Positions 1 through 5,150 of a stretch of DNA of 6,475 nt are shown here, one piece after another. The notes under the pieces are model-generated. The model had not been told where the DNA came from, did no database searches, and saw nothing but the letters and a program-made list of their open reading frames with translations. Position 1 is the first letter of the stretch. Every line of letters starts with the position of its first letter. The position numbers were made by a program, and so were the translations under genes. Source of the stretch: Dehalococcoidia bacterium (GTDB lineage: Bacteria; Chloroflexota; Dehalococcoidia; UBA3495; JAAXIE01); contig JAAXIE010000163.1 in assembly GCA_012270525.1 (NCBI GenBank), positions 1-6,475 of the forward strand, in the 5' to 3' direction.

Positions 1-29
1 GTCTCGATGCCCAACACCAGCGTGCTCAC
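1..29 (-). CDS. tsaD: Probable TsaD N-terminus (tRNA t6A threonylcarbamoyltransferase), partial
   Basis: Only the first ten codons are in the window; the gene runs off the left edge. Read leftwards from the GTG at 29-27 it gives MSTLVLGIET. TsaD proteins typically open with a short hydrophobic strand followed by LGIETSCDET, which begins the ASKHA-fold nucleotide-binding domain. TsaD transfers threonylcarbamoyl from threonylcarbamoyl-AMP to A37 of ANN-decoding tRNAs in the cytoplasm, together with TsaB and TsaE. An in-frame TGA lies three codons upstream of the GTG, so this is the earliest start in frame. No Shine-Dalgarno sequence precedes it, but a good promoter ends 8 nt upstream, which suggests leaderless initiation. 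The call rests on ten residues. A different ASKHA-type protein is possible, and the next residues outside the window (SCDET expected) would settle it. Confidence 0.55.
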
Positions 30-37
30 GGCACAAC

Positions 38-66
38 ATCATAGGAGCGGGACCGGAGCCGGTCAA
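38..66 (-). promoter_or_regulatory. Sigma70-type promoter for the leftward gene (tsaD)
   Basis: On the minus strand the -35 box is TTGACC (66-61) and the -10 box is TATGAT (43-38), separated by 17 bp. Each box matches the consensus at five of six positions. Transcription would start about 6-8 nt past the -10 box, at 31-29, which is on or next to the GTG codon at 29. The spacer and -35 box overlap a 14-bp inverted repeat (51-64). Confidence 0.55.
51..64. promoter_or_regulatory. Inverted repeat overlapping the tsaD promoter
   Basis: GACCGGAGCCGGTC has perfect 6-bp arms (GACCGG/CCGGTC) around a 2-bp centre. It covers part of the spacer and the -35 box of the leftward promoter, a position suited to a repressor site. 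Short GC-rich palindromes also occur by chance, so a regulatory role is only a possibility. Confidence 0.25.
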
Positions 67-112
67 CTTCGGGCCTTGGGCGCCCTTGGGAATAGTGGGC
101 GGGAAAGGCGGC

Positions 113-140
113 TTGACACCCCCCAAGCTGGCCCTAAAAT
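113..140 (+). promoter_or_regulatory. Sigma70-type promoter of the TPP enzyme/amidohydrolase/DABB unit
   Basis: A perfect -35 box TTGACA (113-118) and a -10 box TAAAAT (135-140, five of six consensus positions) are separated by 16 bp. The predicted start near 147 gives a leader of about 77 nt before the ATG at 224. The -35 box is followed by CCCC, and the -10 box is preceded by CCC; the minus-strand promoter at 5851-5880 has both features. Confidence 0.65.
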
Positions 141-157
141 CAAGCTGTATTCGCTCG

Positions 158-169
158 GCCCATGTGGGC
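158..169. promoter_or_regulatory. Inverted repeat just downstream of the predicted start site
   Basis: GCCCATGTGGGC has perfect 5-bp arms (GCCCA/TGGGC) around TG. It lies about 11-22 bases after the predicted transcription start of the catabolic unit, a common position for a repressor operator. No regulator gene is visible in the window, and the match is short, so the role is unproven. Confidence 0.25.
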
Positions 170-223
170 TGTCCTGTCTTCTGTTTGCGACCCCAGGCTA
201 ATGCCGTCCCGGAGGTGTGGCCC

Positions 224-1912
224 ATGCCCAGAATGACCGGCAACAGGTTCATTGCCGAGATGTTGCGCGACTACGGGGTGACCCACGTCTTCCAGGTGCC
301 CACCGCCTTCTTCGGCGTGATGCGCGAAATGGAAGACATGGATATCCGGCGCGTGGTGACCCATGGGGAGAAGGCGGCCGCCTACATGGCCGACGGGTAT
401 GCCCGCGCCTCCAAGAGGGTCGGCGTCTGCATGGCCCAGAATATCGGCACCGCCAACCTCGGTGCTGGCTTGGCCGATGCCTACATGGGGCACTCGCCGG
501 TGATCGCCATGACCGGGGCCCTGCCGGGAGAACACCGATACCGCCATGCCTACCAGGAATACGAGCATGCCCCGTGGTACGAATCGGTCACCAAGTCCAG
601 CGTTTTCATCGACAAGGTCAGCCGCCTGCCCGATGCCCTGCGTCAAGCCTTCCGGGACGCCACCTCCGGCGCACCGGGTCCGGTGCACCTGGACATACCA
701 GACGAGGCCTGCACAACAGAGGCCGACCTGGACGTGATCGTGGAAGAGTTGCACACCTCCTTCCCGCCCTTCCGGCCTGAACCCGAAGGCGAGAGGGTGC
801 GGGAAGCAGCCCGGCTCATTTCGCAGGCCCAGCGACCGGTGATCATAGCTGGCGGGGGCGTCATCGCCTCGGAAGCTTGGGGCGAGGTGCAGGAACTGGC
901 GGAGATGCTCACCATCCCCGTGGCCACGACCCTGAACGGCAAGCTGACCCTTCCGGCCAGCCATCCCCTCAACGTGGGGGTGCCGGGACGCTACTCGGCG
1001 TGGTGCGCCAACCAGACGGTAGCTTCCGCCGACCTCGTCATCGCCATCGGGACGCGCCTGGGTGGCATGGCCACTTGGGACTGGCGCATACCTTCTCCCG
1101 ACATGCCCACCATCCAGATCGGTATCGACCCCTCGGAGTTGGGGCGCAACTACCCGGCCCAGGTGGCACTGATGGGCGATGCCAAGGCCTGTGTGCGACG
1201 GCTCACAGAGGTGCTGGAACCCATCGCTCCACGGGAGGACAGGCTGTCCGAGGTGCGCGACCGGGTGGGACGCTGGCGGGAAGAATATGCCCCGATGGTG
1301 AACTCCGAAGCCTCGCCCATGCGCCCTGAACGCATCTGCCGGGAGATCGCGGAGAACCTGCCCGACGATGCCATGGTGGTGTCGGACACTGGGCATTCCG
1401 GCATCTGGTCCGGGGTCATGATGCCCTTGGAGAACCCAGGGCTGAACTACATAAGGTGCGTAGGCTCCCTGGGATGGGGGCTCTCGGCGAGCATCGGTGC
1501 CAAGGCAGCCGTCCCCCACCGGCCCGTGCTCTGCTTCACCGGAGACGGCGGCTTCTGGTACCACATCGCCGAGTTGGAAACAGCCCTGCGCCACGGCATC
1601 GCCCCGGTGGTGGTGGTCAACGACAACCGCTCCCTGAACCAGGAGAAGGGTCCCATCGAGCGGGCCTACAACGGCCAGCCCTACGGTCGCGCCTTCGATG
1701 ACCTGATGATGTTCCGGGATACCGACCTCTCCAAGGTGGCCGAGGCCATAGGCTGTTACGCCGAGCGGGTGGAGCATCCTTCGGAGATCGGCCCCGCCAT
1801 GGAGCGGGCCTTTGCTTCGGGCAGGATTGCCGTGCTGGACATGGTCAGCGACATCGAGGCCATGGGTCCAGTGGCCCGCATGTCCGATGTCCGCGCCACG
1901 GTCACCGGTTAG
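224..1912 (+). CDS. TPP-dependent decarboxylase / acetolactate synthase-like enzyme
   Basis: A 562-residue protein with the three-domain layout of the acetohydroxyacid synthase/benzoylformate decarboxylase superfamily, which cleaves or joins 2-keto acids through a thiamine diphosphate carbanion. The PYR domain (about 1-170) has the catalytic glutamate, E49, in HGEKAAAYMADGYAR. The middle domain (about 190-330) contains RPVIIAGGGVIAS. The C-terminal PP domain (about 350-550) has the Mg/TPP motif starting at GDGG (440-443) and closing with NDN (466-468). Length is normal for the family. ATG 224 was chosen because GGAGG (211-215) sits 8 nt upstream and the protein then opens with the usual TGNRFIAEML helix. 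Reading frame continues upstream to 86, but that part has no family-like sequence. The substrate cannot be assigned. Being beside an amidohydrolase and a DABB gene, with no AHAS small subunit, argues against branched-chain amino acid synthesis and for a catabolic role. This is the first gene of a probable three-gene unit. Confidence 0.9.
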   Translation: MPRMTGNRFIAEMLRDYGVTHVFQVPTAFFGVMREMEDMDIRRVVTHGEKAAAYMADGYARASKRVGVCMAQNIGTANLGAGLADAYMGHSPVIAMTGALPGEHRYRHAYQEYEHAPWYESVTKSSVFIDKVSRLPDALRQAFRDATSGAPGPVHLDIPDEACTTEADLDVIVEELHTSFPPFRPEPEGERVREAARLISQAQRPVIIAGGGVIASEAWGEVQELAEMLTIPVATTLNGKLTLPASHPLNVGVPGRYSAWCANQTVASADLVIAIGTRLGGMATWDWRIPSPDMPTIQIGIDPSELGRNYPAQVALMGDAKACVRRLTEVLEPIAPREDRLSEVRDRVGRWREEYAPMVNSEASPMRPERICREIAENLPDDAMVVSDTGHSGIWSGVMMPLENPGLNYIRCVGSLGWGLSASIGAKAAVPHRPVLCFTGDGGFWYHIAELETALRHGIAPVVVVNDNRSLNQEKGPIERAYNGQPYGRAFDDLMMFRDTDLSKVAEAIGCYAERVEHPSEIGPAMERAFASGRIAVLDMVSDIEAMGPVARMSDVRATVTG

Positions 1913-1999
1913 GCCTGATTCAAGAGGACAGACCGGGCGGAACGTTCCCTGTAGGTTAGGCACCGCTCGGATCTTTACCAGGACAGGAGACGGTATACA

Positions 2000-2977
2000 G
2001 TGCGTATCGACGTCCATACCCACCTGATATGCCTTGATTTCATCAAGCACATGGCAGGGCGCTCGAACCTGCCCAATGGCGCAGTGGATGGCGCGAATTA
2101 CATTGTCCAGTGCACCAACAAGTTCGATCTGCCCGTGCTGCCCCTGTACTACACGGTGGAGGACAAGCTGCGCGACATGGACCGGATGGGTGTGGACGTC
2201 TCGCTGCTGACCCATGGCATACCCGGCCCCGAGTTCCTGCCTCCCGATGAGGCCGACGACTGGGCTTCCCGCATCAACGATTACATCGCCGGGATCGTGG
2301 AGAGCTACCCGGGCAAGTTCATCGGCTGTGGCAGCATCGGGTTCGGCGACCCGCAGCGTTCCATCGCCGAGGTGGACCGCTGTGTGAACCAGCTGGGCTT
2401 CAAGGGTTTCCAGCTCTTCTCCAACACCAACCAGAGGGTGCTGGACTCCCCGGAGTACATGCCGGTGTATCGTAGGATCGCCCAACTGGGCGTGCCCCTG
2501 AACATGCACCCCACGGCCCCGCTGAACATGGTGGGCATGGCGGGCACGCCCCTGGTGCCGGGCATGGGGTTCCTCTACGACACCAGCTTGGGGACCATGC
2601 GCCTCATCGCCAGTGGCCTCTTCGACCAGGAACCCGACCTGAACCTGATCGTGCCTCATGTGGGAGGTATCCTGCCCTACCTTCGAGGTCGGTGCGGCCG
2701 GGCGGTGGATGCTGGCGTGGCTGAGGGGCAGTACGCCCTGGAGCACTCGGCCCAGTACTACCTGGACCGGATATACGTGGATACGGTGGCCCACAGCCTG
2801 CAGGCCTTGGAGTTCTGCTACCAGCATACCAGTGCCGAGCGGATCCTCTACGGCACGGACCACCCCTTCGCCAACTTCATGGGGGTGGCCGACCTGGTTG
2901 AGCAACTGCGTTGCACGTCAGCGGAGCGGGAGATGATCTACTACGGCAACGCTGAGAGGCTGCTGAAACTGGCCTGA
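2000..2977 (+). CDS. Metal-dependent amidohydrolase, ACMSD / resorcylate decarboxylase-like
   Basis: A 325-residue TIM-barrel protein of the amidohydrolase-2 family, which contains aminocarboxymuconate-semialdehyde decarboxylase (ACMSD), gamma-resorcylate decarboxylase and related hydrolases. The expected active site is complete: H6 and H8 in the N-terminal DVHTH, H170 in NMHPT, H220 in PHVGGILPYLRGR and D287 in YGTDHPF. The spacing closely follows that recalled for ACMSD (H9, H11, H177, H228, D294). Members bind one divalent metal and usually decarboxylate or hydrolyse aromatic or muconate-type acids in the cytoplasm. The start is GTG, with AGGAG (1985-1989) 10 nt upstream, and the protein then begins with the metal-binding strand. 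The gene follows the TPP enzyme by 87 nt with no obvious promoter or terminator between, so co-transcription is likely. The exact substrate cannot be read from the sequence. Confidence 0.9.
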   Translation: MRIDVHTHLICLDFIKHMAGRSNLPNGAVDGANYIVQCTNKFDLPVLPLYYTVEDKLRDMDRMGVDVSLLTHGIPGPEFLPPDEADDWASRINDYIAGIVESYPGKFIGCGSIGFGDPQRSIAEVDRCVNQLGFKGFQLFSNTNQRVLDSPEYMPVYRRIAQLGVPLNMHPTAPLNMVGMAGTPLVPGMGFLYDTSLGTMRLIASGLFDQEPDLNLIVPHVGGILPYLRGRCGRAVDAGVAEGQYALEHSAQYYLDRIYVDTVAHSLQALEFCYQHTSAERILYGTDHPFANFMGVADLVEQLRCTSAEREMIYYGNAERLLKLA

Positions 2978-3050
2978 AACCGCCATTGGGGCACGGGTCT
3001 TGGGTGCTGGCTCTGGCGGGAATTATGGCGTCGACCGAGGAGGGAAGGAA

Positions 3051-3398
3051 ATGGCAGAACAGGGTGGCTACATCTTCTACGCGCGCATGAGCGTCGATGC
3101 CGAGCACGAGGAGTTGTTCAACGAGGTGTACGACACCCAGCATGTACCCGAGCTTCTCAAGGTGCCGGGAGTGCGCAGCGTCACCCGCTACAAGGTGGAC
3201 TCCACCATCTACACCACCAAGCTGGAAGACCAGCCTGTGTACATCGCCGCCTATGAGATCGACAGCCCCGACGTGGTGGCCAGCGACGCTTGGAACGTGG
3301 CAACGGAGATAGGTCGCTGGGCGGAGCAGGTCCGTCCCTACACCAGCAACCGGTCCCACGTCATCTACAAGAAAGTCGCCGGCCCGGAGCGGGCCTAG
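3051..3398 (+). CDS. Single-domain dimeric alpha/beta-barrel (EthD-like) protein
   Basis: A 115-residue ferredoxin-like DABB protein. The motif ELFNEVYDTQHVPELLKVPGV (residues 21-41) followed by RYKVD is the helix-1/strand-2 signature seen in EthD-like and related DABB proteins. A second landmark is AYEIDSPDV (67-75). Such proteins are small cytoplasmic dimers, often encoded with catabolic enzymes, acting as isomerases, cofactor-free oxygenases or lyases, or of unknown role. ATG 3051 is preferred over the in-frame TTG at 3000 because AGGAGG (3038-3043) lies 7 nt upstream of it and the 17 extra residues look unlike protein. It follows the amidohydrolase by 73 nt, probably as the third gene of the unit. 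The two-domain protein at 5142-5810 shares both landmarks and is a likely paralogue. The specific reaction is unknown. Confidence 0.82.
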   Translation: MAEQGGYIFYARMSVDAEHEELFNEVYDTQHVPELLKVPGVRSVTRYKVDSTIYTTKLEDQPVYIAAYEIDSPDVVASDAWNVATEIGRWAEQVRPYTSNRSHVIYKKVAGPERA

Positions 3399-3657
3399 GG
3401 GGTCGTACGACATTGATTACACATATGTAACGAACCCTGATTGTGATGGCGTTTGTTGGATGAGAGGTTAACCGGCATACTGGAGGCAAGCAGGATGTAC
3501 CGGCCCCCCGATGGACCGACTTTGGGCTTGGCGGGGTTGCCTCGAGCCATCAGGCCCAGAGAAGAGCCTAGACCTTCCCCACCACGACAACAGAATGTTG
3601 ACGGTACTATTGGACCATGTGAACACTTACCACACCCCAGAATGGGAGGAGGTCGCT
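3399..3657. other. Non-coding gap before the small-ORF/fic pair
   Basis: I see no convincing gene here. Reading frame is open upstream of the small gene (from an ATG at 3511), but it has no ribosome binding site and its translation is not protein-like. Just past the DABB stop are a 10-bp palindrome GTCGTACGAC (3402-3411) and a short palindrome ACATATGT (3421-3428), neither with a T-run, so no classical terminator. Weak promoter candidates are TTGTTG (3453-3458) with CATACT (3476-3481) at 17 bp, and a lone TTGACG (3598-3603) without a good -10 box. The TA pair must be transcribed from somewhere in this gap or by read-through. Confidence 0.4.
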
Positions 3658-3864
3658 ATGACGGACGTATTGGAGATCATGCAGCACGCCTCTCCTGAAG
3701 ACGATGAGGTCATTAGGTTGCTCAAAGAAGCTGTGGCTCGGGGGATGTCTCCACAGGAGCAGCATGCACAAATGGTCTCATTCACCATGGCCATGCTCCC
3801 CGAGGGTTGCACGGTGACACGTGAAGAAGTAGAGGAGATGTTGGCCAAGAACTACTGGGTGTAG
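3658..3864 (+). CDS. 68-aa small protein, candidate Fic antitoxin
   Basis: An acidic, helical-looking 68-residue protein I do not recognise as a named family. It is placed immediately before a fic gene, 3 nt away, where class I Fic antitoxins such as VbhA are encoded. ATG 3658 was chosen because GGAGGAGG (3645-3652) sits 5 nt upstream and the frame before it is not protein-like. Class I inhibitors carry a helix with [S/T]xxxE[G/N], whose glutamate blocks ATP binding in the Fic active site. Here residues 45-50 are AMLPEG, with the right spacing for the Glu-Gly pair but Ala in place of Ser/Thr and a proline inside. A second near match is TVTREE (52-57). The antitoxin role is inferred from position, size and this weak motif; it could also be an unrelated small regulator. 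Confidence 0.6.
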   Translation: MTDVLEIMQHASPEDDEVIRLLKEAVARGMSPQEQHAQMVSFTMAMLPEGCTVTREEVEEMLAKNYWV

Positions 3865-3867
3865 CTT

Positions 3868-4455
3868 GTGGATCTGTACGAAGCATGTGGAAGGGATGAA
3901 GAGCATCCCGTGTACAAGGAGATGGCGACGGCTAATGGCCGTCGCCATTACGATTTCCTGAACTCGGTGATAAGGGCTGCGTTGGCCGTGGGGGCGAAGT
4001 TAGATGCGTCCATAATCAAGGCAATCAACTACCATGCGATCGCTGCGCTTCATGCCGAAGCCGGCGAGTATACGAGCGTAGAAGTTACGGTGGGAAACTA
4101 TGATCCACCGCCGCCCCACATGGTAGAGCCACTAATGGAGGAGTTCGTCCGAGACGTTGATGCATATTGGACAGGCATTACGCCTCTTTCGCTCGCCACT
4201 TGGGCCTTGTGGCGCATAAACTCGATCCATCCGTTCAGGAATGGAAACGGTCGAACGGCTCGTGCCTCGTGCTATTTCATCATTTGCGTGAAACTTGGGG
4301 GTCCGCTACCTGGCACTCCAATACTCCCTGAACTGTTGAGACGTCCAGACGCGCGATCGAGATACATTGCTGGGTTACGATCTGCCGATGCTGGCGACAT
4401 CTACCCTCTGAGCAATCTTATCCAGGAACTCGCTCTGAAACAGATCGGGCGATGA
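3868..4455 (+). CDS. Fic-domain protein (AMPylator-type toxin candidate)
   Basis: A 195-residue protein consisting essentially of one Fic fold. The active-site loop is HPFRNGNGRTAR (121-132), with catalytic H121 and the phosphate-binding GNGR. The beta-hairpin flap that positions the target is around 68-86 (YTSVEVTVGNYDPPPPHMV region). Fic enzymes usually transfer AMP from ATP to a hydroxyl side chain; bacterial examples include toxins acting on gyrase and topoisomerase IV. The residue that is usually Asp or Glu in HxFx[D/E]GNGRxxR is Asn (N125), a variant that occurs in other Fic proteins as I recall and may alter metal binding. No [S/T]xxxE[G/N] inhibitory motif is visible within the protein, so control probably comes from the upstream small protein. 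The start is GTG at 3868, 3 nt after the preceding stop, implying translational coupling. GC is lower than in the metabolic genes (33/60 in each of two sampled lines, against 40/60 in one line of the TPP gene), consistent with transfer. Confidence 0.9.
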   Translation: MDLYEACGRDEEHPVYKEMATANGRRHYDFLNSVIRAALAVGAKLDASIIKAINYHAIAALHAEAGEYTSVEVTVGNYDPPPPHMVEPLMEEFVRDVDAYWTGITPLSLATWALWRINSIHPFRNGNGRTARASCYFIICVKLGGPLPGTPILPELLRRPDARSRYIAGLRSADAGDIYPLSNLIQELALKQIGR

Positions 4456-4531
4456 CGTCTTCTTGTCAAGTCGCGGTTGGGTGTTCATCTGCAAAGCACT
4501 GCCTTACAGTTCGAGCCCAAGGTCTACGCGA

Positions 4532-4645
4532 CTACAACTCGAACGTCTTGCGGCAGACGCCGGGGGAGCCAGTGGCGTGTGCATCCTGGACGGATGCGTA
4601 GCGACCACCGGTTGGCGTCGCGGTCTTTCTCCAGTTCCGGGCTGT
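4532..4645 (-). pseudogene. Decayed 3'-end copy of the two-domain DABB gene
   Basis: On the minus strand this stretch reads as the last ~36 codons of the DABB gene at 5142-5810, broken by a frameshift. One frame gives ELEKDRDANRWSLRIRP (intact gene: EWEKARDANPWSLRIRP). After a net 2-base loss another frame gives DAHATGSPGVCRKTFEL followed by a TAG stop (intact gene: MQHASGSPGVYRKTFELG). Hand alignment of 4536-4645 with 5149-5260 gives about 93 of 112 matching columns (83%) with two single-base gaps. No upstream part of the gene remains; the homology ends near 4645, 8 bases beyond the hicB stop. It is either the residue of a tandem paralogue or a tail duplicated when hicAB arrived. Confidence 0.8.
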
Positions 4646-4652
4646 CGAGCCC
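4639..4652 (-). terminator. Small hairpin directly after the hicB stop
   Basis: Next to the hicB TAG, the minus strand reads GGGCTCGACAGCCC, a 5-bp stem (GGGCT/AGCCC) with a 4-nt loop. There is no U-run after it, so it is not a classical intrinsic terminator. It may protect the transcript's 3' end or be accidental. It lies at the joint between hicB and the decayed DABB tail. Confidence 0.25.
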
Positions 4653-4913
4653 CTAAAGCTTGGAGGGAAGTGCGAGGGGTACCCAGACCAGCGTGGCGCC
4701 CTCTGGAACATCGACCTCCTGCATGGGGCTGGGCTGCGCAAAAGTCCAGCCCCGGCTCTCCATTTCCATAACGTAGTCGTGCAGCATTTCCGTTGCATTG
4801 ACCAAGGTGTCTTCCAAGGTTACTCCGACCGCGGAGATATCCAGATCGGGGAATACGGCCCCATATGCTCCTGCGTTTTCGTCCCATTCCACAAGGGCTG
4901 GGTAACTGGTCAT
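4653..4913 (-). CDS. hicB: HicB-family antitoxin, short form
   Basis: An 86-residue HicB-like antitoxin with the partial RNase H fold: strand YPALVEWDE (4-12), then GAVFPDLDISAVGVTLED (18-35) and a helix NATEMLHDYVMEMESRGW (39-56). HicB binds and blocks the HicA mRNA interferase. ATG 4913 was chosen because family members begin with a short lead into YPALVE and GGGGG lies 4 nt upstream; an in-frame GTG at 4931 overlapping hicA is an alternative. hicB begins 8 nt after the hicA stop, the usual order for this pair. The protein ends VPLALPSKL, about where many longer HicB proteins continue into a ribbon-helix-helix DNA-binding domain, so it may lack autoregulation. Short HicB proteins also exist naturally. 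The stop adjoins the decayed DABB fragment, so loss of the 3' end by rearrangement is possible. Confidence 0.85.
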   Translation of the reverse strand: MTSYPALVEWDENAGAYGAVFPDLDISAVGVTLEDTLVNATEMLHDYVMEMESRGWTFAQPSPMQEVDVPEGATLVWVPLALPSKL

Positions 4914-4921
4914 GATGCCCC

Positions 4922-5110
4922 CTAACTCCACCCAGCCTTCCTGGCGATTGCACTTGCTGTGCCTTTGGGCAAGTCGCCACTATGACGGGGTAGCGGTATG
5001 ATGTCTTTGCCATTGGGATGTTCGTAAATGTCGTGGCTCCCACGGCTTCGTATCAAAAGCCAGCCTTCACGTTCTAACCTGCGTCGTATTCTGTCCCTGT
5101 TGAGTTCCAC
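4922..5110 (-). CDS. hicA: HicA-family mRNA interferase toxin
   Basis: A 62-residue double-stranded-RNA-binding-fold toxin that cleaves mRNA during translation. Visible landmarks are the N-terminal helix DRIRRRLEREGW (6-17), the catalytic histidine H26 in SRGSHDIYEHPNG, and the closing DLPKGTASAIARKAGW (46-61), which matches the usual HicA end. Length is normal. The start is taken as GTG 5110, giving a family-like N-terminus; no ATG start fits better, and only AAAAGG (5120-5115) precedes it as a weak ribosome site. The gene begins 31 nt downstream of the DABB gene stop on the same strand, so it may be read from the DABB promoter, from its own promoter at 5121-5150, or both. All key residues are present, so the toxin is probably functional. 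Confidence 0.88.
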   Translation of the reverse strand: MELNRDRIRRRLEREGWLLIRSRGSHDIYEHPNGKDIIPLPRHSGDLPKGTASAIARKAGWS

Positions 5111-5120
5111 GGAGCCTTTT

Positions 5121-5150
5121 ATTCTAGCACTGGTTTCGTGCCTACCCCAA
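5121..5150 (-). promoter_or_regulatory. Possible hicAB promoter within the DABB gene end
   Basis: The minus strand has TAGAAT (5126-5121, five of six -10 positions) 10 nt before the hicA GTG, with a poor -35 TTGGGG (5150-5145) 18 bp upstream. The -35 overlaps the final codons of the DABB gene. A start near 5114 would leave a leader of only a few bases. The weak -35 keeps confidence low. Confidence 0.35.

Noticed and set aside
7..201. Short plus-strand open frame across the left intergenic region
   Set aside because: It crosses two promoters, has no ribosome binding site, and its translation is not protein-like.
140..2905. A 921-codon open frame on the minus strand
   Set aside because: It lies antisense to two well-supported enzymes, its translation has no recognisable domain, and long shadow frames are expected opposite GC-rich genes with biased third positions.
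3402..3428. Palindromes after the single-domain DABB gene as a terminator
   Set aside because: GTCGTACGAC and ACATATGT are short and have no following T-run.
3511..3657. Longer N-terminus for the small protein before fic
   Set aside because: There is no Shine-Dalgarno site at the ATG at 3511, while GGAGGAGG sits 5 nt before the ATG at 3658; the upstream translation also looks random.
4509..4544. Inverted repeat GTTCGAG / CTCGAAC with a 22-nt loop
   Set aside because: The arms are only 7 bp, one arm is part of the decayed DABB coding sequence, and there is no further structure or T-run.
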